DNA of 64,000 nucleotides from Ophiura sarsii (GCA_035610835.1 CM069456.1:30835677-30899676); one strand, 5' to 3'. Counted from the first letter of the stretch, positions 1-10,499 are shown. Translations and numbers: made by a program. Notes: generated by a model from the letters alone, not told the origin.

Positions 1-220
1 TTTCAAAGCAGGTTTTGTGTTAACAAGCCCCCAAGAACCATGAAATAAAAGATTTTACTGAAAGACTTCATCCTCATCAATTTGAACAACCAATCCTATA
101 ATGGTAATTGGGATTTCGCATTGTTTATAATTTTAAGGGGGGAAAAAGAGCCCTCATCCTCCTTTTTTAGGTCGTCCGTAGGAAGAGACCTTATGACAGC
201 ATCCTTCGTGTGTAGTCTGT
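1..220. other. No gene seen (left edge)
   Basis: AT-rich sequence leading into the minisatellite. Only short overlapping open frames are present, and none has a recognisable domain. Confidence 0.5.
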
Positions 221-1320
221 GTGTGTAGTCTGTGTGTGTGTGTGTCAACAATTTGGTATACACTTTTTGGTATACACTTTTTGTTACAATTTGGTATACA
301 CTTTTTGTTTTGTCCATTTCTTTTCCATACAATGTCCAATTGCAATCAAACTTCGGTCATAGATGCAACATGGGAACCTCCATATGTTAATGAGGTCAAA
401 GGTCACATACCAAGGTCAAAGGTCATCTGAGGTCAAGATGTATATGTAAAAGTGGCTGCATATGTAAAATTGATTACATTTGTTCATTTCTTTTCCATAC
501 AATGACCAATTGTAACCAAACTTTGGTCATAGATACAACATGGAAACCTTCATATGTTAATGAGGTCAAAGGTCACATACCAAGGTCAAAGGTCATCTGA
601 GGTCAAGATGTAAATGTAGAAATGGCTGCATATGTAAAATTGATTACATTTTTCCATTTCTTTTCCATACAATGTCCAATTGCAATCAAACTTCGGTCAT
701 AGATGCAACATGGGAACCTTCATATGTTAATGAGGTCAAAGGTCACATACCAAGGTCAAAGGTCATCCGAGGTCAAGCTGCATATGTAGAATTGATTACA
801 TTTGTCCATTTCTTTTCCATACAATGACCAATTGTAACCTAACTTTGGTCATAGATACAACATGGAAACCTTCATATGTTAATGAGGTCAAAGGTCACAT
901 ACCAAGGTCAAAGGTCATCTGAGGTCAAGATGTAAATGTAGAAATGGCTGCATATGTAAAATTGATTACATTTTTCCATTTCTTTTCCATACAATGACCA
1001 ATTGCAACCAAACTTCAGTCATAGATACAACATGGACACCCGCATATGTTAATGAGGTCAAAGGTCGCATAGAAAGGTCAAAGGTCATCTGAGGTCAAGA
1101 TGTAAAAATTAGTACACTTTTTTTTTGTCTCTTGTTCATTTTTTTTTTGTCTCTTGTTCATTTTTCCATACAATGACCAATTGCAACCAAACTTGGGTCA
1201 CGGATGCAACATGGAAACATTCATATGTTAATTAGGTCAAAGGTCACATACCAAGGTCAAAGGTCATATGAGGTCAAGATGTAAAATTAGCTGCATATGT
1301 AAAATTAATTACATTTAAAC
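221..1320 (+). repeat. ~170-bp minisatellite with AGGTCA direct repeats
   Basis: After a short TG-rich stretch and a triplicated GGTATACACTTTTTG motif (221-310), about six tandem units begin near 312, 483, 653, 805, 975 and 1145. Units are about 150-171 bp. Each carries AGGTCAAAGGTCA twice, 20 bp apart (393-405 and 413-425 in unit 1), followed by another AGGTCA half-site (430-435). AGGTCA-A-AGGTCA is the DR1 response element of RXR, HNF4, PPAR and COUP-TF type nuclear receptors. Whether it is bound is unknown. Confidence 0.85.
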
Positions 1321-1680
1321 AGGTGAAGTACAATTGCAACCAAACTCCAGGATGTTTATTTTATTTTTTATATCCTGGATCCGCTAGTGGTCTAACCTCT
1401 TTCTTTCTAGATGCCTGTGGTTTGAGATCCACCTTGTTTTTAATCTACCCTATAAACGGACGACCTATTTGGGACCGCTGTCCCTATTTTTTCCAAAAGT
1501 TAGGACGAGAAACAAGTTTTTATTTCTATTTGGCCTTATACAATTTTAAGCATATCAACTTAAAAGCAACAAATACAAAATATGTTTGCATTGTTCCCTT
1601 GCCGGGAACAACAAATAAAAACATGTATATTGTCACCCTCAAATTGGGCACCGTATGCATTTAAATTTCAGTATTAGACA
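1321..1680. repeat. Tail of the minisatellite element
   Basis: The part around 1478-1530 (a GACCGC block, then TTAGGACGAGAAACAAG) resembles the sequence that ends the second minisatellite at 49485-49530 (GAACCGCC, then GTCCGGACGGGAAACATG). The open frame across 1323-1664 has no recognisable domain and is not called as a gene. Confidence 0.4.
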
Positions 1681-2083
1681 CTCAATAATTTTTCAAATTG
1701 AAAAAGGAAAGAAAGTTGACACTTTCCAAGAAAATGATGAGGGAGAGATTTTTTTATATTTAAAAAGTGGCCTTATGGAGTGATCATTAAATACGGCAGA
1801 GGGGGGATTGGAGCTGTGTCAAAAATCGGTGTGGGTGGGGACGTGAAACACATAATTTTTGTTACTTGGCCTAATACGAAATTTCGATCTAAACATGTGA
1901 CTAACTTAAATTACCCGCCATGTTCAAGAACTGTTATTTAACTTGCAAAAACGAAAAGAAAGGACACTTTATTTTATAGAGTGGGGTTGGTTTTCCAACT
2001 CCATTGGTTTTGGGATTATATAATTTAGTTACTTAGGAATGTGATATTTATAATTTTTCGATGGGTATTCTGGATGATTACGT
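1681..2083. other. No feature recognised
   Basis: Unique-looking AT-rich sequence without a convincing open frame, RNA gene or tandem repeat. Confidence 0.5.
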
Positions 2084-2137
2084 GTTAAACCTGAGACCAT
2101 AATAAATGAATTTAGTTATTATGGTCTCAGGTTAAAC
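2084..2137. repeat. 20-bp inverted repeat (hairpin)
   Basis: Arms at about 2086-2105 and 2116-2135 read AACCTGAGACCATAATAA and its complement around a loop of about 10 bases. It lies some 70 bp upstream of the duplicated SNAPC5 5' segment. Confidence 0.7.
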
Positions 2138-2206
2138 CAATACGAATTGTATCGTGACCACCGTCGTCTGCCTCTGGTCTGGAACCTGGAAACGCTGCAT
2201 TGCTCC

Positions 2207-2449
2207 CTACGCGCCCTCTTTTGGAAGGCTGACATGCTGTCTGTAAAATCGGTCGGGCATACAGGCTGTCCGTTGAGTATTTTTCCGCAATCCGCAATCC
2301 GCATTCGAGCTGCCGCAAAATGTTAGCTAAACTGTCTTTTCTGCAGAAAGAAGAAGGAGCTCTGAGGGATATAGAATCCAAACTAACTGAGCAACTTACA
2401 CGATTACAGGTAATGCATAGATATAGAGAATATTATGTGTTACAACTCA
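2207..2449 (+). repeat. Duplicated SNAPC5 5' segment, copy 1 (uninterrupted)
   Basis: This segment matches 20493-20532 joined to 24985-25188. It covers the 5' flank, exon 1 and the first ~40 bp of intron 1. Copy 1 keeps the empty site CTGTCTGTAAAATCGG (GTAA at 2243-2246) into which a 4.4-kb element is inserted in copy 2. Confidence 0.9.
2320..2409 (+). CDS. SNAPC5-like exon 1, upstream duplicate (exon 1a)
   Basis: The ATG at 2320 opens 30 codons ending in CTG/CAA-rich sequence at a consensus donor, CAG|GTAATG. The peptide starts MLAKLSFLQKEEGALRD and is identical in protein to exon 1b at 25059, while two third-codon bases differ. It matches the N-terminal coiled-coil start of SNAPC5 as remembered (the human protein starts MLSRLQELRKEE). 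Only one set of exons 2 and 3 exists in the window. This copy could be an alternative first exon of the same gene, about 48 kb from exon 2. It could also be an orphan left by the tandem duplication that made the two zinc-finger copies. Confidence 0.6.
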
Positions 2450-3229
2450 ACTTCTCTTCGTTTGCAATTTCAAATTTTCAATTTCATAGTCTAGACTTTA
2501 TCTGTTTTGGTTGCCGAATTTGGCAGTTATATCTCGATCAAAAATCATGTTTTGGTTAGTTAAAAATGCCTGGTCAGTAATAGCTATATCAATCATGTTA
2601 AACTTTTTTCCAAAAATATCCTGTATGAGGAAACTTTGAACTATATCAATCATGTTAAACTTTTTTCCAAAAATATCTTGTGCCTGTGACTCCGGGCTAT
2701 GAGTATGACTATGAATGAGAAAACTTTGTGATTTTATGATGTCCAATCAAATGTAATACGAACTGGCTATTCCCAGTACGATACTGCGAATTATAACAGT
2801 TTGTCTACTATTCGCAGTACGGTTCATAGCCAATCACAAATCAGTTACCCGGAAAATACCCGGATGTCGTTTGGTCTATCCCTCAAGCTTTCACTTAGAT
2901 TAAAATTTGCAAATAATACAATGCTTTGGACACTGGCACTTCAGAGAAATGAAAGTTTATTTGACTTTTACTTAATACTGACTTCTTCTCACCCACTTCC
3001 AATTGCATTCGTTAGTGATGGTGACAAGGGAGACTTTTATTGATGTATTGATGTAATTCCAGAAGTTTGTTTTTCTGCAATTGATTAAAATATTTACTCT
3101 ATCTAGAATCCGGAACATTTTGTTTTATATTTCGCACAAGCTTTGCCAATCAATTTGTTGTCCATACTAATGTTAGGCCAAAATTAAACTGGTTTGGTTG
3201 CCCTCCCTCGCCAACTTTTGGGAACTGAG
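2410..3229. other. Sequence after exon 1a; short repeats only
   Basis: There is no gene. A ~44-bp direct repeat (TCAATCATGTTAAACTTTTT and following) occurs at about 2589 and 2648. A pair of TACTGCGAAT/ATTCGCAGTA arms near 2780-2822 echoes the hairpin minisatellite at 4317. Confidence 0.5.
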
Positions 3230-4255
3230 TTTACCCCTCTCAACTACTAACCTAAGACCCTAACTTTTTTAAAGCCAAAATCTATTCTAATGACATTTAA
3301 GAGGGGTCTTAGGTAAGTAGTTCAACTACTATGAGCAGGCCCGTAAGCAGGATTTTTTTAGGGGGGGGGGGCGTATTTTTTTGAAAAGGTACATTGGCAC
3401 CCAAAAAATCGTAAAAGGTTGCCCCCAATTTTTTTTTAGTCATATAAGACAATTTTGAGAGCGGGGGGGGGGGGGGGGGGGGGGGGGGACATGTTTTAGT
3501 CCAAAACGGCCCGAAAAAACGCTTTACATAATTGAAAATGGGGCGTTTTTCGGAAAATTGGGGTGGTGGGGGCGTTTTCACCAAAAAAAAGGTACATTAG
3601 TAACAAAAAAAGGTACATTCGTACCCAAAGAAGGTACATTGGTACCCAAAAAAGGTACATTGGTACAAAAAAAAGGATTTTTTTCAGATTTGGCGGGGGG
3701 GGGGGGGGGGGGGGGTTACGGGCCTGACTATGAGACCCTAACTCTTTTGGCAACAACATCGATTCTAATGACATTTAAGAGGGGTCTTGTTAGTAGTTTA
3801 CCCCCTCCCTCTCAACTACTTACCTGAGACACTAACTCTCTTGGCACCATAATCAATTATAAATGACATTTAAGAGGGGTCTTGTTAGTAGTTTACCCTC
3901 CCCCTCTCAACTATACTAACCTGATACACTTACTCTTATGGCACCAAAATCAATTATAATTACATTTAAGAGGGGGGTCTTAAATAGTAGTTTACCCCCC
4001 CCCCCCCCCCCCCCTTTCAACTAACATAAGACCCTAACTTTTTTGGCGCCAAAATCGATTAGGTTACCGTTATAGTAGTTTATACCCTCTCTCAACTATT
4101 AACCTTTTTTGCGCCAAAATTGATTTGAATGACATTTGATACCCAAAATAGAGTCTCTGTTCTGACTTATTTCATTAAAAAACACACTTTTATGTACACA
4201 TTTATAGTTTAAAAGTTACAATGCTTGATAAATTTGGCGCCAAAAAGGATTGACA
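3230..4255 (+). repeat. ~95-110-bp minisatellite, interrupted by a hAT-like element
   Basis: Units contain CTCAACTA, CCTAAGACCCTAACT, a GCACCAAAATCGATT-like block and CATTTAAGAGGGGTCTTA. Copies start near 3236, 3810, 3903, 4016 and 4090. The array is split by the insertion at 3336-3726. A poly-C run of 20 lies at 3995-4014. Confidence 0.75.
3336..3726. mobile_element. hAT-like non-autonomous element with poly-G core
   Basis: Terminal inverted repeats are CAGGCCCGTAA and TTACGGGCCTG. They are flanked by a perfect 8-bp duplication ACTATGAG (3328-3335 and 3727-3734), the duplication length of the hAT superfamily. Inside are G runs of 11, 26 and 21 bases and several copies of AAAGGTACATTGGTACCC. 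There is no transposase. Related but end-less fragments lie near 14738-15150 and 57000-57060. Confidence 0.85.
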
Positions 4256-4265
4256 CTTCCCTTAA
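4242..4265 (-). repeat. Single end of the GGGAAGTGTCAACCC TIR family
   Basis: GATTGACACTTCCCTTAA matches the terminal repeat of the element at 51070-52166. The partner end was not found nearby, so this is a fragment. Confidence 0.45.
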
Positions 4266-4316
4266 TAATAGGGGACATTAAAAACGTTAAAAAAGTCATT
4301 TTAAACTGTTGCAGTC

Positions 4317-4542
4317 GTACTGCGAATAAGCTGGCGACCCCATCTTATTCGCAGTATCGTTACTGCGAATAAGCTGGCAACCCCTTCTTATCCGCAGTAT
4401 CGTACTGCGAATAAGCTATCATCCCCTCTTATCCGCAGTATCGTACTGCGAATAAGTTGGCCAACCCTTCTTATCCGCAGTATCGTACTGCGAATAAGCT
4501 GGCAACCCCTTCTTATCCGCAGTATCGTACTGCGAATAGACC
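4317..4542. repeat. Hairpin minisatellite, ~58-bp units
   Basis: About four to five units of TACTGCGAATAAGCTGGCAA plus CCCCTTCTTATCCGCAGTATCG. Each unit starts with TACTGCGAATAAG and ends with the near-complement CTTATCCGCAGTA, so each can fold on itself. Confidence 0.85.
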
Positions 4543-4849
4543 CTTCCAATGTAATAATGTTAGGGAGTCCGGTGAAACGGTGATTTCTTAATTCGTATCT
4601 GTTTGTGTGTGAAAGTAAGGGTACTTGCTTACCTTGTAAAAACACTTTCTGTTGGTCAAATCAAACACTGAAAAAATCTTAGGAAGGAAGAAGAATATCT
4701 ATCTTTCCAACCAGGGTTGTAGCGTCGCCAGCCTGGCGGGCCCACCCGCAACTGGGCTAGCCCGCCCGGAATTGGGCTGGCCGCCCGTCACTCTAAAAAA
4801 TTAAAAAGCCTAAAAAACATCCCGGCCCCTGAGCCGCGAGAATTATGTA
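4543..4849. other. Non-coding; degenerate GGGCTGG/GCCCGCC block
   Basis: The stretch 4713-4790 (CCAGGGTTGTAGCG, then repeated GGGC and GCCC blocks) resembles the internal part of the hAT MITE at 44029-44280, but intact ends and a target duplication are missing. Confidence 0.35.
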
Positions 4850-4924
4850 ACCAAATAGCGAAATATTGAGCCCAAATAGCAAAATATTGAGCCCAAATAG
4901 CAAAATATTGAGCCCAAATAGCGA
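4850..4924 (+). repeat. 21-bp tandem repeat, ~3.5 copies
   Basis: The unit is CCCAAATAGCAAAATATTGAG; first and last copies carry GCGA in place of GCAA. Confidence 0.85.
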
Positions 4925-5840
4925 CAGCTCAAATTTTGATTCAAAATCATCGTAAATTTCACTGAATTTCTTTGTCAGAAAGGTTAAATTTCATATAGAA
5001 GAACTTTGGGAAACCATTTAAACCATCAGAAATGAACATTTGGGAGTTTTTTATTAAGTTTGACAAGATTTTGATGGCATTGGAACAGTCGCAAATTGTC
5101 GCCAGATGTTTTGCTGTATAAGATCCCGACACCAAATTGGTGTGCGGTGTCGGCTATAGACTGTAACTATCAGTCGCCCTCTTACGTCGCTATCTTGTAG
5201 TACAGCTTCAGCGGCCGTACGGTAGTATTGAAGACTGGGGATGGTGCAGGTTTGGGTATCATTGGCCCGCTACATGCAGTATACATGTGGGGATTAGAAA
5301 TGAACAGACTTGATTAATTTGTTTATTTACTGATAATGATTCTCATATTTGTGTTACCTATTTTAATAAATTCAATAATATTTAATGAATCCCTACAAAC
5401 AAACAAAAAATTACATTCTTTATTTTTTTAATTTATTTTTTGTTCCCAAAAAATTGTTTGACAAATTCCTTTCTTTCACCTTCACTCTCTTTTGCCTTAC
5501 TATGATAAGATTACTTAAAGCTGTTGAAGTATATTATGCTTCAGTGTTTTCTTTTTTCAATTCTCTTTCAAGTGATACCAAATATGCATGGTTTTCTACC
5601 CTATAAATGGGTTTGTAAACATAAATAACCAAACATACCCGATCAGCAAAAAATTGGCAGACTGAAAACACATTTTTAAAAGTTTAAAAAAATCATAACT
5701 TCACTACTTTATTCTCTGAAGCTGATTTTACCACCATTGTCTTTCTCTTAACTTCCTCTTTCTTATGATACCAAATATGTTAGGGTTTGCTGAAAAAATC
5801 CAAAATCCACCGGACTCTCTAATAATGTGAGTAAAAAAGG
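4925..5840. other. No feature recognised
   Basis: AT-rich, low-complexity stretches. Open frames under 75 codons show no domain. Confidence 0.5.
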
Positions 5841-5940
5841 NNNNNNNNNNNNNNNNNNNNNNNNNNNNNNNNNNNNNNNNNNNNNNNNNNNNNNNNNNNN
5901 NNNNNNNNNNNNNNNNNNNNNNNNNNNNNNNNNNNNNNNN
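5841..5940. other. Assembly gap (100 N)
   Basis: Exactly 100 N, a conventional placeholder for a gap of unknown length. The flanks are repeats (AAAGTATTTAGGCAGCCCTG recurs at 5956 and 6077), so the join may be a collapsed repeat. Confidence 0.99.
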
Positions 5941-6300
5941 AACATAGCGGTCATAAAGTATTTAGGCAGCCCTGGCACAGTGTCACACATTAGTCGGGAT
6001 GAAACAGTTTAGAAAACATATTAGAAGTCAAAATATGATGTATTTTGTATCTGGCACACTGACATAACTACGTGAAGTATTTAGGCAGCCCTGGCACAGT
6101 GTCACATATAAGTCGGGATAAAACAGTTTAGATAACATATTAGAAGTACACATATAAGTCGGGATGAAACAGTTTAGATAACATATTAGAAGTACACATA
6201 TAAGTCGGGATGAAACAGTTTAGATAACATATTAGAAGTAATCATTTCATGTAAGTATTTTGTATCTGGTGACATAGCGGTCATAAAGTATTTAGGCATT
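5941..6300 (+). repeat. 46-bp tandem repeat and longer direct repeat
   Basis: Three 46-bp units (6103-6148, 6149-6194, 6195-6240) contain AAGTCGGGATGAAACAG. A diverged unit lies at about 5987. CATAGCGGTCATAAAGTATT recurs at 5943 and 6273. Confidence 0.85.
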
Positions 6301-6311
6301 AACTTACAATA

Positions 6312-6329
6312 TCACGAAATTTCGTGATG
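6312..6329. repeat. 18-bp perfect palindrome
   Basis: ATCACGAAATTTCGTGAT, with the half motif ATCACGAAA repeated at about 6364. Confidence 0.7.
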
Positions 6330-6402
6330 GCTTAAATAATGTCATGAAATGAACCAAGCAGACCATCACGAAACTTTGTGATGGCTTACATAGAGGTAAC
6401 AC

Positions 6403-7061
6403 CCACAAAATGACTGAAATTTCGTCGTTTTTCTGGCAAAACGCAAACAAGAATTTTTTTTAAGCGACACAAAATATTTAGGTACTGTATTGAGTTAAAC
6501 AATTGATATATGAAGGGTAGAATGTGCCATTTTTGTGTGAAAGCACTACCAAATATGGATGGTTTTTGGTTTCGTCTAGCATGTAACCTCCCAGTGTGTA
6601 TGGGATTTGGTAGATCTGGCATGTGTCAATTTCATGATGAAGCGTTTTGATGTTTTGAACTTCCATCAGCCAGGTCTGTTCCCACATCTCCAGTGTGTTT
6701 AAATCTTCTTGTCATGTTAAGTCATGTCTTGTATTGCAATTCTTAATATAAATTTAGTGCTGGATCTTGTGTAACTACTGCAAAAAAAAAAATTCTGTCA
6801 AGCATGATCTCCTAAAGGAGAAACATATGGCACTTCCAAAAGAGTAACGTAGGGGAAAAGCGTAATATAACATGAGTAGCATGGACTTGCCCTTTTAACA
6901 ATGATTGTAAGTAAACACACAATAATAAGTAATACACAGGACAAGTTGCATCATTACAACAATATTTTAAGTTCTGGTCTTCTTCAGTGATCACTTATTG
7001 ACTGCGAGCTGCAAGAGCAAGTTCATTTTTTAAAACTTTTTTTCTCTTCAGTATCCTCATA
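6403..7061. other. Duplicated non-coding segment
   Basis: Matches 27301-27959 nearly base for base. The short open frames on the - strand are present in both copies only because the DNA is duplicated; no domain is seen. Confidence 0.5.
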
Positions 7062-7498
7062 TACAGTTAAGCCCACAATTATTCATACCCCTTGAAAAAT
7101 ATGAGTTTTTTGCGATTTTCTCATATCTTTACCAGCTGGAGTGGTGGAACCTTCACTCTATATTAAAGATAATTAGTTTGCAAGTACGAATCAATATATT
7201 AGGGCTCAACATATTTTGCATAACAATAGAATTGAACAAGAATTGAGTTTTTATGCCTGTCCAAAATTATTCATACCCCATACCAAGTCTCAGGATTGAG
7301 GCCACTTTTTGTGATATACACATGTTTTGACATTCAAACCATTCTTTATATTGTGTGATAGACTTTTATATTGTTATGCAATTATTCCATGATGTGTGTA
7401 TACAATGATTATAATGCATTACAAATGTGTCCTATTGAAGGTACAGTGAGGAATATTTAGGACAACACTCTAGCTCTTTGACAGCATGGCAAAGGAGA

Positions 7499-7984
7499 TC
7501 AAATAATAATAATAAAACCATACTTATTGAGCGCATAACACAATTAAGTCCCTATGCGCTATCACAAATGAAAACAAAACAAAAACAAAAACACACAGTA
7601 ACATGAGTAACAACAGACGAAACAAAAAGAAATTAAACATTAACATTAAATAGGTAAGTTTTTAGCAATGATTTGAACTGTTCAACAGTTTTGGCGGATT
7701 TAACATGATATGGTAAATTGTTCCAAAGTTCAGCACAAGCATCTTGAAAAGAACAGCGACAGAGTAACAAGTCGAGCAGCTGAGTTTTGAGTCCGTTGAA
7801 GTTTTGAGATTTGCGTATCAGGGAGGGCATATAGTAAACCATTGCAGTTATCAAGTCGGAAAGTCATAAAAGCATGAATAAGTCTCTCAGTTGTTGGCTG
7901 ATCGAGATAACGCCGGATTTGACCTATCTTATAAAGAGCATGAGAGGCTGCCCGACAAATGTTGTTGACATGAACATCCATCAT
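7499..7984 (-). pseudogene. LINE 3'-end fragment (reverse transcriptase C-terminus), copy A
   Basis: Read on the - strand, the fragment encodes HVNNICRAASHALYKIGQ, then LDNCNGLLYALPDTQISKLQ and QNSAARLVT. After a frame change it encodes AELWNNLPYHVKSAKTVEQF. These are typical of the end of the ORF of jockey/CR1/L2-type LINEs. The middle part that usually separates them is missing. The 3' tail is the AATAAT repeat at 7502-7518, read as ATT repeats on the - strand. It is inserted in the left arm of the Tc1-like foldback element. Confidence 0.8.
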
Positions 7985-7986
7985 AA

Positions 7987-8400
7987 CTCAGTGAGGACCT
8001 TTCTTTGTGCATTGTGAATGCTCACAAAGAGGGGAAAGGCTACAAAGCTATTTCGAAGCAATTTCAAGTGCCAAATTCCACAATATAAAGCATAATTACG
8101 AAGAACAAGACAGTTAAAATCAGTTAAAAACCTTGAACAATACGGTCGGAGGCCAACCGTGTCCCCTTGTTTGACAAAAAAAGTATGGTGAAAGACCAAC
8201 AACAATCCACATATCACCATCAATGCTCTCCTGAACAACCTTGGTGAGTCTTGGACCAATATATTAAGGCAGACACTCCAGCAGACATAGTACACAAGAG
8301 TTCTCCATGGACTCCGACCATGAAAGACTCTACTCCTGAAAAGAGACAAAGAGAAACTCATCTAGCATTTGCAAGGGCACTTCTGGACAAAGATCCAAGT
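7987..8400 (+). pseudogene. Tc1-like transposase 5' half, decayed (left arm, A)
   Basis: Translation from 7990 gives EDLSLCIVNAHKEGKGYKAI and then SKQFQVPNSTI before stops. This is the N-terminal helix-turn-helix of Tc1-family transposases. Further on, GLHGLRPWKTLLLK and a frame reading ALLDKDPSFWSS match the region leading to the first catalytic aspartate. Stops and frameshifts are numerous, and the catalytic half is absent. Confidence 0.8.
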
Positions 8401-8850
8401 TTTTGGTCTTCAGTGTTGGGGTTGTCTAAGGTGCAAGACAAGTTTCTCTGTGTCTCTTCTAAGGAGTAGAGTCTTTCTTGGTCGGCCTCCATGGAGATCT
8501 CATGTGCAATATATGCTGGAATGTCTGCCATTATATCTTGGTCCAATAATTGCCAAGGTTGTTCAGGAGAGCATTGATGGTGATCTGTAGATTGTTGTGG
8601 GCCCTTTCGCAATACTTTTTTTGCCAAACAAGGGGACACCGCTGGCTTCTGACTGCATCCATCCTTCAATGTTTTTTTAGTGAGTTAAACGTCTTGTTCT
8701 TCCTAATTATGCTTTATATGGTGGATTCTTGCACTTGGAATTGTTTCGAAATAGCTCTGTAGCCTTTCCCCTCTTTGTGAGCATTCACAATATGCACAAA
8801 AAAAGTTATGTGATCTTCTTTGCCATGCTGTCAAAGAGCTAGAGTGTTGT
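8401..8850 (-). pseudogene. Tc1-like transposase 5' half, decayed (right arm, A)
   Basis: Inverted copy of the left-arm pseudogene, diverged from it. The - strand again reads a VNAHKEGKGYRAISKQFQV-like segment and the later region with a continuous 103-codon frame at 8358-8669 that is off-frame for transposase. It meets the left-arm copy tail to tail at about 8400. Confidence 0.75.
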
Positions 8851-9387
8851 TCTATAATATCCCTCAATGTACATTCAATAGGACACATCTGTAATGCATC
8901 TACATCGTATGCACACATCATGGAATAATTACATAACAATATAAAAGCCTATCAATATAAAGAATGTTTGGAATGTCAAAAACATGTGTATTATCACAAA
9001 AAGTGGCCTCAATCCTGAGACTTGGTATGGGGTATGAATAATTTTGGACAGGCATAAAAACACAATACTTGTTCAATTCTATTGTTATGCAAAACATGTT
9101 GAGCCCATATATATTGATTTGTACTTGCAAACTAATTGTCTTTAGAGTAAAGCAAAAGTTCCACCACTCCAGCTGGTATAGATATGAGAAAAACGCTAAA
9201 AACTCATATTTTTCAAGGGGTATAAATAATTGTGGGCTTAAACTGTATGTTTAGTACAACGTATAAATAGATCAAATTTCTTCATAATATTATTTGTACA
9301 ATACAGACGATAATGAGCATATGAATATTCATTTGTGGTGTATGTCTGACGCTAACGTGTGACAGCAAAATATATGTGCGTTGTAAC

Positions 9388-9711
9388 CCGGGGGGGGGGG
9401 GGGGGGGGGGGGGGGTTACTCGCCTAAGACTGTATACGGGGTGTGCCGCTCTAATGGGTAGCTTTTTGGGCACAAAATCCCTAAACATGGGGTATGATTT
9501 TGTGCTGGAAATCCCTAATAATGAAGTCACTTTTTACAAATGGGTCTATTTTCGCAAAAAATTAGGTCTATTTTCCAGATAATTTGCGAAAATTTGGTCT
9601 AAAATGAAGCAAAACCCGTACAAAATCACCTGTAAAAATGGGTATGGGTTTTGAATCTCCAGCGGCACACCCCGACCAAACCAAATCTGAGTACCCCCCG
9701 GTTGTAACTGT
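9388..9711. mobile_element. MITE with CCGGGGGG ends, copy A
   Basis: Ends are CCGGGGGG...TACTCG and GAGTACCCCCCGG. Inner inverted repeats GGGGTGTGCCGCT and AGCGGCACACCCC lie at 9440 and 9660. The flanks share TTGTAAC (9381-9387 and 9712-9718), a 7-8-bp target duplication compatible with hAT. A 26-base G run occupies 9390-9415; the B copy has only a shorter, interrupted run there. Confidence 0.75.
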
Positions 9712-9718
9712 GATAATT

Positions 9719-10435
9719 GGGATACACCAGTTTGGAGAAGTTAAATGGCTGTGAATGACAACCACGCTAAATTATTAAAATGACCCAATAAACATGGGCA
9801 TTTATTTTCAGCAGTCACAGGCTTACACAAGATAATTAACAAAATAACCTAGAAGTGAAAGGGACAGAAAGGAAGACCGGCAAATTAATTGGAAAATTGC
9901 AGTTTTTCACGCCGGTATGGGGACGCAACACCTCTACCCCCGATAAACGCGAAACCCGCGAACCATTCTAGTTGGCTACTGTTTTTTTATTGATGGCCCA
10001 ATTCTGAACTGTGTCAGATCTTTTGGATGACCCATACTTGACCCAAAATAACTCGCATACATGGTATGGGGTCACATGAGGGTTAAGAAAGGCCATCTTT
10101 GAAAAGTAATGTAAAAAAAAAAAAATGAAATTTTTATTGTTTGTTTATGTTTTTTGAAGAAAAAAAGGGTTACACGGTCAGGACTATATTATACGGTCAG
10201 CCTCATAGTCCAGCTACCCATACTCCTGCAATTTCCATCTTTAATTAGCGTGTTATGCAATCATAAACAAAATCAATAATTTGGTAAGGGTGAACCTTAG
10301 CACCAATAATGGTCACAAACATATCCTTTTGCTTTTATAATATTGTCAAAATTGCCTGAAATTAGCTTAATTTCTTCCAAATGAGACATTTCTATTCTAT
10401 TATGGTGAGCATTTTATCGATCATGCATAACATTA
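9719..10435. other. Duplicated non-coding segment
   Basis: Matches about 36965-37685 in copy B. No open frame, RNA or tandem repeat was recognised apart from short A runs. Confidence 0.5.
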
Positions 10436-10499
10436 GGGGGGGGGGGGGCGGGAGAATAATTACATGTACATAGCCCCCCCCCCCCCCCCCCCCCCCCCC
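10436..10499. repeat. Poly-G / poly-C inverted repeat
   Basis: G13 (10436-10448), about 25 bp including ATTACATGTACATAG, then C26 (10474-10499). The B copy at 37686-37747 has G15 and C22, so run length varies between duplicates. Confidence 0.9.

Larger units (their letters stand above)
7064..9245. mobile_element. Tc1-like foldback element, copy A
   Basis: The ends CAGTTAAGCCCACAATTATT and its inverted copy are flanked by TA (7062-7063, 9246-9247). The inverted arms extend to the centre. A CCATGG at 8305 mirrors one at 8489, giving a centre near 8400. When the 486-bp LINE insertion is removed, both arms are about 845 bp. Each arm carries the same decayed 5' half of a Tc1-like transposase, pointing inward. 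The element is therefore two 5' halves joined in inverted orientation, not a full transposon. Confidence 0.88.

Noticed and set aside
2498..2746. 82-codon - strand frame with internal repeat
   Set aside because: Reflects a ~44-bp DNA direct repeat; no other support.
7981..8669. 126-codon and 103-codon frames on the - strand of the Tc1-like element
   Set aside because: They are off-frame readings of the transposase halves; the recognisable helix-turn-helix is in other frames and has stops.
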